Shown: piece by piece, positions 1-7,245 of the stretch
How positions within the stretch are numbered: position 1 is the stretch's first letter
Layout of the letters: the number at the start of each line of letters is the position of its first letter
Assembly: GCA_002366995.1 (NCBI GenBank)
Contig: DFCM01000038.1
Coordinates: forward strand, 1 to 23,191
Length of the DNA stretch: 23,191 nucleotides
Source: a bacterium UBP3_UBA3054
Lineage (GTDB): Bacteria; Auribacterota; UBA3054
Reading direction: 5' to 3'
Translations under genes and position numbers: made by a program
The notes under the pieces: generated by a model
What the model saw: the letters and a program-made list of their open reading frames with translations, nothing else
Database searches by the model: none
Told to the model about the DNA's origin: nothing

Positions 1-368
1 TTGGCGCCGATCGGCTGATGATTTTCCTCCAGTTTGGAGTTGAGGTACCCGGGCTGGGAGTTGTAGGCGTCGATCAGTTCGCCGCTGCGGTAAAGCCAGG
101 TAAGCAGCGTCTCGTCGTTGTAGTTGATGACGGCAAACGCGACGCAGCGGAGCTGCTTGGAGATGCGCTGGGCCATTTCGGAGACGACCTTGGCGTCGAG
201 TTCGTCAAGCTCCTCATCGTATATGACGGCGTCTCTTTCCATCATTTCGGAGGTGCCGTCGGACACGACGTAAGCGTGGCGGCCTTCCTCAGCCAAAAGT
301 TTCAGGACCTGCTTCTGTTCAACTTTCAGAAGCGTGATGTTGGCGTAGTTTTTGGTAGTGATCTTCAT
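1..368 (-). CDS. Hypothetical protein, 3' end outside window
   Basis: I do not recognise this gene. Reading the minus strand from an ATG at 368 gives an open frame of about 122 codons to the window edge, starting MKITTKNYANITLLKVEQKQ. It is soluble-looking, with no signal peptide or membrane segment. It is rich in acidic residues around residues 38-60 (SEMMERDAVIYDEELDELDA), followed by a hydrophobic stretch CVAFAVINYNDETLLTWLYR and a tail GELIDAYNSQPGY that looks like a folded alpha/beta domain. It is the last gene of the long minus-strand run, 19 bases after the serpin stop codon, with only an A/T-rich spacer and no clear Shine-Dalgarno sequence. The antisense frame over the same bases is a shadow. 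The start is reasonable but unproven and the C-terminus is not visible. Confidence 0.6.
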   Translation of the reverse strand, partial: MKITTKNYANITLLKVEQKQVLKLLAEEGRHAYVVSDGTSEMMERDAVIYDEELDELDAKVVSEMAQRISKQLRCVAFAVINYNDETLLTWLYRSGELIDAYNSQPGYLNSKLEENHQPIGA

Positions 369-387
369 ATCGTTTTATTTTTGTTGA

Positions 388-1668
388 TTATTTGCCCTGT
401 ACGGTGTAGTGTCCCATGAAGAGGATGGCGCCTGTGGCTTTTTCCCTGATCATGTAGACGAAAGGTTTGTTGAAGCGGAACTCCTTGGGTCTCTTCATGG
501 CGATGCCGGTGCACTTGACCATGACGGCCGTGGCGGCCGCGGCTTCCGTGCCGCTCTCGTAGACTTTGATCTTGGCCTTGTGGATGACGTCGCTGACGCA
601 GAGGCCTTCTTTGCTGATGCCGCTGAAATCGGCGGAATCGGTGAAGGAGAGGCTGAGCCCCATTTTCTTGAAGATGTCGGTGAGAGACTGGGAGTATTCC
701 GTGTCGAATTTCGGGAAGAGCAGAATTACGTCCTCGCTCGCCAAAGCCTTGGTGTATTTTTCCACGACGCCGCTGTCGAGGCCTTTTACGAAGGCCGGGA
801 ACGCGGCGGGATCGTCTGGCATCAGGGCCAGGAAGGAATATTTGGCGCCCAGGTAATCGAGCTCCACTGCTTTGACGCCCTCAAGGTCGGCCACGGAAAG
901 GTAGCTTTCCTGACGCATGAGGTCGGCCTTGGCGGTGCGGCCCTGGCAGTCCTGGCAGTTGAGCGATCTCGTTCCGCCCTCCTCGAACTCCACCTGCCAC
1001 TTGGCCAGGAAGCTGACGGCGTTGACAAGAACAAGCCTGGTGGAGGGGCCCAAGGCGTCGGGCTGGATCATGTCCTTTATGAGCTTGCGGGTGTGGTCCT
1101 CGATCCAGGAATTGATCTTCTTGGCGGCCGCCTTGTTGTCCGCGAAATTGATGGTCTCGGCTTGGCCGCCGAAAAATTCCTTGACAGCGTTGCCGTAGCT
1201 CTCCAGCATCTTGAAGCCGACGTTCAGCCAGAGCGAGTTGGCGTCGGTCATCGTGAACTTCTCGTTGGAGGAGACGATACTCTCCCTCAGTTCCTTGAAT
1301 TCGGAACCGAGCTGCGCGCCGCCGTCCTGGAAACGCAGGACTTTCTTAAGTTCATTTTCAGTCTCTCCCCTGGCGCCCAACGTAAGCATGCCCATGGCGG
1401 AGGAGACGCTGTAGGGAGAAAAGAAGACCGGTTTGGAGGGGTCGGCAAAACATTTGTAAAGGTCGAAGGCAAATTCGTTGTTGCCTTTGACGAGCGCGTC
1501 CTTCTGGCTTTCGCTCACGCTTGCGGCTTCATACTTGACTTCCGGCTGCGCGAGATTGTTGACTTCAGTCTTCGGAGTTTCGGGCGTCTCTCTAAGGACA
1601 GTCGTTTTGTCTTCCTCGCAGCCCAGAAGGAAAAGGGCGGAGAAAAGTAAAAGCAGGAATTTAGGCAT
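388..1668 (-). CDS. Serpin-family protease inhibitor, predicted lipoprotein
   Basis: The 426-residue protein has a signal peptide with lipobox FLLGC (Cys17), so it is probably lipid-anchored in the envelope. After a linker of about 40 residues comes a full-length serpin fold: FFSPYSVSSAMGMLTLGARG near 82-101, NAVSF near 216, and the C-terminal signature FRFNKPFVYMIRE near 397-409. The reactive-centre loop hinge ESGTEAAAATAV (371-382) has Gly, Thr and an alanine run. In the serpin family this pattern marks an inhibitory member that inserts its cleaved loop. The scissile bond cannot be fixed: counting from the hinge points to about Thr387, counting back from FNKPF points to about Met391, so the loop looks a few residues longer than in antitrypsin. 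There is an unusual CxxC (Cys238, Cys241). The start overlaps the methyltransferase stop by 8 bases and has a good AGGAG site about 6 bases upstream. The target protease is unknown. Confidence 0.93.
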   Translation of the reverse strand: MPKFLLLLFSALFLLGCEEDKTTVLRETPETPKTEVNNLAQPEVKYEAASVSESQKDALVKGNNEFAFDLYKCFADPSKPVFFSPYSVSSAMGMLTLGARGETENELKKVLRFQDGGAQLGSEFKELRESIVSSNEKFTMTDANSLWLNVGFKMLESYGNAVKEFFGGQAETINFADNKAAAKKINSWIEDHTRKLIKDMIQPDALGPSTRLVLVNAVSFLAKWQVEFEEGGTRSLNCQDCQGRTAKADLMRQESYLSVADLEGVKAVELDYLGAKYSFLALMPDDPAAFPAFVKGLDSGVVEKYTKALASEDVILLFPKFDTEYSQSLTDIFKKMGLSLSFTDSADFSGISKEGLCVSDVIHKAKIKVYESGTEAAAATAVMVKCTGIAMKRPKEFRFNKPFVYMIREKATGAILFMGHYTVQGK

Positions 1669-2359
1669 CGTTACTCTCCTTCAAAGGTTTTTTCCCGACC
1701 GCCATGATGCTCTGGGCAAAATCGCAGTGCAGGAATTTTAAAAACGGGGCGTAAAAAATTAGCTGGAATCTCTTTTTCAGAGTCAATCTGGCCAGGCGGT
1801 GGATCTCGATGTCGACGAGACCGAAGCGCGCCATCAAGCCAGCCAGATCGAGATGGTGGATGGGAGCAACGTGCGAGAAGTCGCGCCAGAAGACGGTCGG
1901 ATGCTCGGCGTTGGGCGTCGTCACCATCACCTTTCCTCCAGGCTTGGTCAAGGAGGTCATGTCTTTCACAAGGTCTATTTTTCCCCTGGTGTCAAGATGC
2001 TCTATGACTTCCAAACAGACCACGATGTCGAAGTCTCTCTTAATATCCGAGAGCTCGTAGTAATCCTGCTCCGTCCTTCTGTCGATGTCGAAGCTGAAGT
2101 AGTCGATCTTGTCTATTACGGGAGCGAGCTTTTCCTTCAGAAGCCTCGGGCCGGCACCGTAGTCGAGGACCGAGAGCCTTTTTCCGCTCTTGCTTATTTC
2201 GTCTATGATCCACTGGGCGGCGGAAGCGGTGATGGGCAGCTTGTCGATCCTGCCCATCTTTTTCCGGAATTTCTGGCGCCAATAGAAGATCTGGGACCAG
2301 TCTTCCAGATTGTAAGCCTCGACTTCGGGGCTTTCTTTCATCGATAGTTTATCTGACAC
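1661..2359 (-). CDS. Class I SAM-dependent methyltransferase
   Basis: The 232-residue protein has Rossmann methyltransferase motifs: motif I VLDYGAGP (64-71), an acidic residue ending strand 2 in FSFDID (about Asp91), and the post-motif DIVVCLEVIEHLD (111-123) followed by KPGGKVMVTTPN. This resembles the broad UbiG/BioC/Methyltransf_11 type. The DFSHVAPIHHLDLAGLMARF segment recalls methyltransferases of surface polysaccharide loci, but the substrate cannot be named. The start is GTG at 2359, chosen because AGGAG lies 6 bases upstream and overlaps the stop codon of the preceding TonB/TolA gene. The next ATG, six codons in, has no such site. It lies between the energy-transducer genes and the serpin in the same transcription unit. 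No signal peptide, so cytoplasmic. Confidence 0.88.
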   Translation of the reverse strand: MSDKLSMKESPEVEAYNLEDWSQIFYWRQKFRKKMGRIDKLPITASAAQWIIDEISKSGKRLSVLDYGAGPRLLKEKLAPVIDKIDYFSFDIDRRTEQDYYELSDIKRDFDIVVCLEVIEHLDTRGKIDLVKDMTSLTKPGGKVMVTTPNAEHPTVFWRDFSHVAPIHHLDLAGLMARFGLVDIEIHRLARLTLKKRFQLIFYAPFLKFLHCDFAQSIMAVGKKPLKESNDA

Positions 2360-2365
2360 AAATTT

Positions 2366-2370
2366 CTCCT
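2366..2370 (-). promoter_or_regulatory. Shine-Dalgarno site selecting a GTG start
   Basis: The minus strand reads AGGAG six bases before the GTG at 2359-2357 and overlaps the TonB/TolA gene's TAG stop. This supports GTG as the methyltransferase start and suggests translational coupling. Confidence 0.7.
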
Positions 2371-3328
2371 ATTTTTCGCATTCGAAGGGCACTTCCACTT
2401 CCAGAGTAGGCTTGGTGATGTCCGGCGGGAAGGGGCCGAAGCGCGCCGACCTCACCGCGGAAAGGGCGGAGTCGTCCATCGCTTTCACGCCGCTGCTCTG
2501 CACGATCCTCGCCGAGGTCACCCTGCCGTCTTTCGTTAAGGTGAAGCGGACTATGCAGGTTGACTTCTTGTTTATCTGGGTCGCCTGCGGCGTCTGCCAG
2601 GCGGACTGGATGGCGGAAAGGATGGTGCTTTGGTAATAGTTGTTGATGGCGGCCGCCTGGCTTCCCGTCTCACCCCCAGAGAAGAAGCTCTGGGATTCGA
2701 CGCGGCTCGTCATGCGCTGCGCGCTTCTGTTCAGTTCTTTCGTAAGGTTGTCGAGGGAGTGGTCGCTCGTCGTGACCGTCGTCACGCTCTCAAGCTGCTG
2801 GCCGACGGTCGAAGGAAGCTGCGGGAGAGGATCCGTCTTGGTCTGCGTGGTCTCCTTGGTCAGCTTGGTGTTCTCAGTCGTCTTCTTCGCGGTCTTGGCC
2901 TGGCTCTTGCGCTTCTCGGCGCGCTCCTGCTGTTTTTTCTTTATGAAGTCAGGCATCTCGGAAACGTTTGTGTCCTTCTTGGGCTCGACTTTCTTTTCGA
3001 CCTTTTTCTCCTGCTTCTTCTCGACAGGTTTCTCGACTTTTTTCTCGGGCGGCTTCTCCACCGGCTTCTCGATCTTCTGCTCCTGCTTCTTCTCGACCGG
3101 CTGCTCGACCTTCTTCTCCACGGGCGGAGGCGTCACGGGCTTCGGCGGATCAGGCGCGGGAGGCGCGGGAACGCTCGCCTGCGGGACCTGCGTCAGCGTC
3201 ACCTTCGCCTGCACGCCCACAAGCTTAGGCTGAGGCTCGGCAAGGGAGGCCGCGACAATCAGTCCCAAGAATATGAGGACGTGGCCCACGAAGGAAGGAA
3301 GGAAATATGAAGTCGAGAAGCCTTTCAT
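2369..3328 (-). CDS. TonB/TolA-family energy transducer
   Basis: The 319-residue protein has the layout of TonB and TolA: an N-terminal membrane anchor (about residues 11-30), a long Pro/Lys/Glu-rich periplasm-spanning linker (about 52-118), a polar charged stretch (120-215), and a C-terminal TonB_C/TolA-like domain (about 228-319). That domain contains YYQSTILSAIQSAWQTP, LTKDGRVTSARIVQSSG and FGPFPPD. The AIQSAW segment is closer to TolA domain III, so a Tol-type envelope-stability role is as likely as TonB-dependent uptake. It directly follows one ExbB/TolQ and two ExbD/TolR genes, with one base after the second ExbD stop, so they should form one proton-driven complex. No tolB, pal or TonB-dependent receptor is in the window. 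The start has an AAAGG site close upstream. Confidence 0.9.
   Translation of the reverse strand: MKGFSTSYFLPSFVGHVLIFLGLIVAASLAEPQPKLVGVQAKVTLTQVPQASVPAPPAPDPPKPVTPPPVEKKVEQPVEKKQEQKIEKPVEKPPEKKVEKPVEKKQEKKVEKKVEPKKDTNVSEMPDFIKKKQQERAEKRKSQAKTAKKTTENTKLTKETTQTKTDPLPQLPSTVGQQLESVTTVTTSDHSLDNLTKELNRSAQRMTSRVESQSFFSGGETGSQAAAINNYYQSTILSAIQSAWQTPQATQINKKSTCIVRFTLTKDGRVTSARIVQSSGVKAMDDSALSAVRSARFGPFPPDITKPTLEVEVPFECEK
2975..3130 (-). repeat. Degenerate Pro-Val-Glu-Lys-Lys coding repeat
   Basis: Residues 67-118 of the TonB/TolA protein consist of imperfect repeats of the type PVEKK(Q/V/I)E. At DNA level these give recurring blocks coding for EKK and PVEK. Such repeats form the extended rod that crosses the periplasm in TonB/TolA proteins, and they are prone to length variation by slippage. 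Confidence 0.75.
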
Positions 3329-3329
3329 C

Positions 3330-3794
3330 TTACCTTTCGTTCCCCGTGGTTTCCGTCGCGAAATAGGAGGTGTCCACGCCTATCTCCCTCAGGTGGTTCA
3401 CAAGTTCCAAGACGTTGCCGTAGCGGAAGCGTCTGTCAACTCTGATTATCACTTCCAGCTTGTTGGTCGGCGTCTCTTTCGCGCGCATAGCCTGGATCTC
3501 TTTTTTTAGCGAGCCGAATGGGTCTAAGCGGTCCATCTCGCGGTCGTTGACGTAGAGCACGCCGTTAGTCTGGTGCGTCGCTTCGTCGACGCTCTGCTGC
3601 ATGCTTACGACCGCCGCGTAGTCCGGCTGCTCAAAAGTCATGGGCGAGGCCTTCGGAAGCGCGACGTCCACGCCCTGCTCCATAAGAGGCACGAGCAGGA
3701 TGAACATGATAAGGACGGTCATGGTCACGTCGACGAGCGACGTGACGGTTATCCTGGCGTCCTGGCTTTGGCGGCGGTCCCTCAGAAGACTCAT
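3330..3794 (-). CDS. ExbD/TolR-family proton-channel subunit (second copy)
   Basis: The 154-residue protein has the ExbD/TolR plan: a short basic cytoplasmic start (MSLLRDRR), one membrane helix with the conserved acidic residue in TSLVDVTMTVLIMFILLVPL (Asp22, the protonation site in the family), then a periplasmic domain with KLEVIIRVDRRFRYGNVLELVNHLREIGVDTSYFATE. It overlaps the upstream ExbD gene by 4 bases (ATGA type), so translation is probably coupled. The membrane helix is nearly identical to that of the neighbouring copy, but the periplasmic domains differ clearly. The pair is therefore an old duplication, possibly forming a hetero-dimer, and not a recent one. Confidence 0.93.
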   Translation of the reverse strand: MSLLRDRRQSQDARITVTSLVDVTMTVLIMFILLVPLMEQGVDVALPKASPMTFEQPDYAAVVSMQQSVDEATHQTNGVLYVNDREMDRLDPFGSLKKEIQAMRAKETPTNKLEVIIRVDRRFRYGNVLELVNHLREIGVDTSYFATETTGNER

Positions 3795-4216
3795 TTGTCC
3801 CCCAAGCCGACGGCCACGCCGGCGCTGTAAGCCGCGTCCATCAGGCGAATGACGTATTCATACGGGAATTCCCCGTCCGCCCTGATTATGACGGAAAGGT
3901 CTTTCTTTTTCGCCTTCATTTCGCAAAGCGTTTGATAAAGTTTGTCGAAGGGCTTCTCAGGACCCATCACGGCATCCCCGAGTTTCACGACGCCGTAGCC
4001 CGTGTCCTTTGATTTCGTCAGCGACACGATAAGCGGTTCGTCGGGAATATCGGATGAGCTGACGGTGTCGCTTGACGGGTGTTCGATCTTAAGCCCCTGC
4101 TCCAAAACGGGGGCTATGAGAATGAACATGATGAGGACCGTCATAGTAACGTCCACTAGCGAGGTCACGTTGAGGTCCGCGTCGTCGTTGCTGCGCCGTC
4201 TTTTGAGAAGACTCAT
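3791..4216 (-). CDS. ExbD/TolR-family proton-channel subunit (first copy)
   Basis: The 141-residue protein has a basic N-terminus (MSLLKRRRSND), one membrane helix with Asp22 in LNVTSLVDVTMTVLIMFILI, and a periplasmic domain ending KDLSVIIRADGEFPYEYVIRLMDAA. In ExbD and TolR that aspartate couples proton flow to work on TonB or TolA. The ATG directly follows the stop codon of the ExbB/TolQ gene, and its end overlaps the second ExbD. The gene order (motor, two stators, transducer) is that of Tol/Ton systems; two ExbD proteins per set are known in several diderm phyla. Confidence 0.93.
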   Translation of the reverse strand: MSLLKRRRSNDDADLNVTSLVDVTMTVLIMFILIAPVLEQGLKIEHPSSDTVSSSDIPDEPLIVSLTKSKDTGYGVVKLGDAVMGPEKPFDKLYQTLCEMKAKKKDLSVIIRADGEFPYEYVIRLMDAAYSAGVAVGLGDK

Positions 4217-4900
4217 TTACCGCTCCGAATTCTGTTCCCTTTCCAGCGTTCTGGCAAGCCTCGCCACGAGAAGCTTGGAATAGCTTTCCATAAGGACGAT
4301 CTGGTTGTTGACGCGGCCGCGGAAATAGTAGAAGATGGCCGCCGCCGGAATGGCGACTATCAAGCCGGCGACCGTCGTGATCAAAGCGACAGAGATGCCG
4401 GGCGCGACCGTGCTGATCGTCGTGTTGCCGCTGCCGACCATGCCGCGGAAGGAGAGCGTAAGCCCCCAGACCGTTCCGAAAAGGCCCATCATGGGCGCCA
4501 GCATGGCCGTCACAGAGAAGAAGGTCAATCCGCCTTCCATCTCGTTGATCTCCCTGGAAAGCGCCGCGTCCATTATCTGGCCCGCTTCGTTGATGTCGGA
4601 AGCGGTGGCCTGGCCTTCGGCGAAGAGGAAGTCCATCGCCGAGCGATAGAGACGGTAGATCGGCGTGTCGGACGTCTGGGGCAGATCGCGGTAGAGCTGG
4701 GCGAAATCGCGCAGGAACTGCGCCCGGAATTCCGTCAGCCTCTGGGCCAAGTGGGCGTTTGCCGACTCAAGCTTTTTGAAGTAGAGATGCTTGGCGATGA
4801 AAAGGCTCCACATATAGACCGACATCAGCGCCAGAATAAGCATGTCGACACGACCGAACGTGTCGAAGTCTCTGTAAACGTTAACGATTTCCTGCCACAT
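4217..4900 (-). CDS. MotA/TolQ/ExbB-family proton-channel protein
   Basis: The protein of about 227 residues has three membrane helices, as expected for ExbB/TolQ: an N-terminal helix (LILALMSVYMWSLFIA), then a pair in the C-terminal half with FFSVTAMLAPMMGLFGTVWG and ISVALITTVAGLIVAIPAAAIFYYF. The TAMLAPMMGLFGTVWG segment is the family signature. It should form the inner-membrane channel that uses the proton gradient with the two ExbD proteins. I place the start at the ATG at 4900, four bases after the serS stop. An in-frame TTG at 4921 would add seven residues and overlap serS. Neither has a convincing Shine-Dalgarno sequence, so coupling to serS termination is likely. Confidence 0.93.
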   Translation of the reverse strand: MWQEIVNVYRDFDTFGRVDMLILALMSVYMWSLFIAKHLYFKKLESANAHLAQRLTEFRAQFLRDFAQLYRDLPQTSDTPIYRLYRSAMDFLFAEGQATASDINEAGQIMDAALSREINEMEGGLTFFSVTAMLAPMMGLFGTVWGLTLSFRGMVGSGNTTISTVAPGISVALITTVAGLIVAIPAAAIFYYFRGRVNNQIVLMESYSKLLVARLARTLEREQNSER

Positions 4901-4904
4901 ATTC

Positions 4905-6212
4905 TTATTTGATTGGTTCAATTACGCTTTGACCGTCCATGTAGGGACGCAGAACTTCGGGAATTATTACGCTGCCGTCTTTCTGCTGGTAGTTCTCCAG
5001 AACGGCGACCCAGGTGCGGCCGACCGCCAGGCCGGAGCCGTTCAGCGTGTGCACGTACTGCGGCTTCCCGCCGTCGGCCGGACGATATCTGATGTTCGCG
5101 CGCCTGGCCTGGAAGTCCCAGCAGTTCGAGCAGGAAGAGATCTCGCGGTAAGTGTTCTGGCCGGGCAGCCAGACTTCCACGTCGTAGGTCTTGCAGGCCG
5201 AGAATCCCATGTCGGAAGTGCACAAGGCAACAACGCGGTGCGCGATGCCGAGCTTCTGCAAGATCCTCGAAGCGTTTTCAGTCATAGTTTCCAAAGCTTC
5301 CATCGACTTTTCGGGCGTCGTGAAGTTCACCATCTCGACCTTGTAGAACTGGTGCACCCTGATGATGCCGCGGGTGTCTTTTCCGTAGCTGCCGGCTTCG
5401 GAACGGAAGCAGGGCGTCAGCGCGGTGTAGCGCAAAGGCAGATCCTTCTCCTCGAAAGTCTCGCTGCGGTGCAGATTGACAAGCGGCACCTCGGAAGTCG
5501 GGATGAGGTACATGGGCTTCTCCCACTCGACGTGGAAAAGGTCTTCCTGGAACTTGGGCAGCTGGCCGCTGCCGTAAAGAGTCTCGTCGCTTACGATCAG
5601 GGGAACTTCGAATTCCGTGTAGCCCTCGTTCTTCGTATGCTCGTCGAGCATGAAGTTTTCCAGCGCGCGCTCAAGCTTAGCGCCCGGGCCTCTGAGGACC
5701 GAGAATCTGGCGCCGCTAAGCTTCGCGGCTCTCTCAAGGTCGAGGATGCCCAGCTTCTCGCCGATCTCGAAGTGCTGCTTCGGCTCAAAGTCGAAAGTCG
5801 GGACCTCCCCTACTCTCCTCACCTCAACGTTGTCGTCCTCGGAATCTCCGATCGGAGTGGTGGCGTCGGGAATGTTGGGAATGCGGTCGATGAGGTAGCT
5901 GACTTTCTGCTCCGCTTCCTCTTTGGTCTTCTCGGCGGAGTCGAGTTTCTCCTTTATCTCCTGGACCAGGCTTCTCAGGTCGTCGGCGTCCTCGCCTTTG
6001 GCGCGCTTCATGCCGATCTCCTTGGAGAGCTGGTTGCGGCTCTGCTGCAAAGACTCAAGCGCTTTGATCTCGTCGCGTCTCAATTTGTCGTTCACCATCA
6101 GCTGTTCAAGAGCCTCGTCCAAGTTGTTGCGGTTCTGGCCAGCCGGATAGCGCGTCAGGAGTTTGGCGCGCACCTCTTCGTAATTTTCCCTAATGAATTT
6201 GATATCAAGCAT
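4905..6212 (-). CDS. serS: Seryl-tRNA synthetase
   Basis: At 435 residues this is the normal length for bacterial SerRS, which charges tRNA-Ser (and tRNA-Sec where present) with serine. The N-terminus MLDIKFIRENYEEVRAKLL and the following charged helices (about 30-110) form the antiparallel coiled-coil tRNA-binding arm. The class II catalytic core follows: TSEVPLVNLH, motif 2 PCFRSEAGSYGKDTRGIIR with the HQFYKVE continuation, and motif 3 GSGLAVGRTWVAVLENYQ near the C-terminus. The ATG at 6212 has GAGG about six bases upstream. It sits between ddl and the ExbB-type gene with tiny gaps, so a housekeeping enzyme is apparently co-transcribed with envelope genes. Nothing looks damaged. Confidence 0.98.
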   Translation of the reverse strand: MLDIKFIRENYEEVRAKLLTRYPAGQNRNNLDEALEQLMVNDKLRRDEIKALESLQQSRNQLSKEIGMKRAKGEDADDLRSLVQEIKEKLDSAEKTKEEAEQKVSYLIDRIPNIPDATTPIGDSEDDNVEVRRVGEVPTFDFEPKQHFEIGEKLGILDLERAAKLSGARFSVLRGPGAKLERALENFMLDEHTKNEGYTEFEVPLIVSDETLYGSGQLPKFQEDLFHVEWEKPMYLIPTSEVPLVNLHRSETFEEKDLPLRYTALTPCFRSEAGSYGKDTRGIIRVHQFYKVEMVNFTTPEKSMEALETMTENASRILQKLGIAHRVVALCTSDMGFSACKTYDVEVWLPGQNTYREISSCSNCWDFQARRANIRYRPADGGKPQYVHTLNGSGLAVGRTWVAVLENYQQKDGSVIIPEVLRPYMDGQSVIEPIK

Positions 6213-6230
6213 AATTGCCTCGAAAGGTTA

Positions 6231-7244
6231 TTATTTTTCGGACGACATGGCTTCCGCCAGCAGATCGTCCAGTATCTGCGAAAAAGTAAGCCCGGCGCCC
6301 AGGGCGGCCTTCGGCAGAATGGAAGCCTCTGACATGCCGGGAATAGTGTTGGTCTCGAGAGCGTAGATGTCGCCGCGCTCGTTCACGATGAAGTCGGTTC
6401 GGGAAACGCCCTGGCAGCGCAGGGCCTTATGGCAGATTTCCGCCGCCGCCCTGATCTGGGAGCTCAGAGCCTCGCTTATCCTCGCCGGAGTGATCTCCTC
6501 GCTCTTGCCTTTGGTGTACTTCGCCTTATAGTCGAAAAGCTCGCCGGTCAGAGAGACGATCTCCGTCACGGGAAGGGCGAAAGGCGATCCGCCCTTGGTC
6601 GCCACGACGCAGGTGAACTCCCTGCCCCTGACGAATTCCTCGAAAAGGTACAAGCCGCCGTTCAGCCAGAAGGAGAAAACGTTTTCCTTCAGTTCCTTCT
6701 CGCTATTTAAAAGCCAGAGCCCGAAGCTCGAGCCGGAAGCCAGGGGCTTCGCGATGACGGGATATTCAAGGCCGGCGCTTCTGATCTTTTCAAGCGGATC
6801 CTCCTTGGAGGAGACCGTCACGCCTTTGGGGATCCTGATGCCGGCGGCCGCGTACAAAAGCTTCGCGATGTCCTTTTCCATCGCGACCGCCGAAGCGGTC
6901 ACGCCGCTGTGCGTGAAAGGAATGCCGAGAGTCGACAAAAAACCCTGGAAGCAGCCGTCTTCGCCGCCGCAGCCGTGCAGCGCCAGCATCGCGGCGTCCA
7001 CAGGCCAGGACAGCACCTCGGTGAAAACTTTCGCGATGTTGCCGGAGGGGCGTTCCTGCCAGTCTTTTTCAGAGGGCGTTTCGTCTTCCGCAAGGAAGCA
7101 GGCCGAGCGGTCCTCTTTCAGAATGACCGCCCTGACGTTGTATTTTTCCCTGTCGAGCGTTCTGAAAACGTTCAGCCCGGATCTCATCGAGATAGGCGCT
7201 TCCGGACTCCAGCCGCCCATCACCACGATAATGTTCTTTTTCAT
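6231..7244 (-). CDS. ddl: D-alanine--D-alanine ligase
   Basis: This ATP-grasp ligase makes the D-Ala-D-Ala dipeptide for peptidoglycan precursors. Visible family motifs are GGWSPEAPISMRSG (10-23, keeping the Glu that corresponds to Glu15 of E. coli DdlB), LHGCGGEDGCFQG (89-101), THSGVTASAVAMEKD (111-125), the omega-loop region FDYKAKY, and the metal-binding end DFIVNERGDIYALETNTIPG. I use the ATG at 7244, giving 337 residues. A longer frame from 7289 would lie inside the cvpA coding region and add non-conserved residues. The ATG is one base after the cvpA stop (TGAGATG), indicating coupling. Exact dipeptide specificity (D-Ala versus D-Lac or D-Ser) is not proven, but the motifs are those of ordinary Ddl. 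Confidence 0.95.
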   Translation of the reverse strand: MKKNIIVVMGGWSPEAPISMRSGLNVFRTLDREKYNVRAVILKEDRSACFLAEDETPSEKDWQERPSGNIAKVFTEVLSWPVDAAMLALHGCGGEDGCFQGFLSTLGIPFTHSGVTASAVAMEKDIAKLLYAAAGIRIPKGVTVSSKEDPLEKIRSAGLEYPVIAKPLASGSSFGLWLLNSEKELKENVFSFWLNGGLYLFEEFVRGREFTCVVATKGGSPFALPVTEIVSLTGELFDYKAKYTKGKSEEITPARISEALSSQIRAAAEICHKALRCQGVSRTDFIVNERGDIYALETNTIPGMSEASILPKAALGAGLTFSQILDDLLAEAMSSEK

Positions 7245-7245
7245 C

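Noticed and set aside
2640..3310. Plus-strand Leu/Arg- or Phe/Ser-rich frames opposite the TonB/TolA gene
   Set aside because: They are complements of the Pro/Lys/Glu repeat; low-complexity translation without gene features.
4929..6332. A 467-codon open frame on the plus strand opposite serS
   Set aside because: It is antisense to an intact, strongly conserved seryl-tRNA synthetase. Such frames arise from the GC-rich codon use, and the translation shows no family motif.
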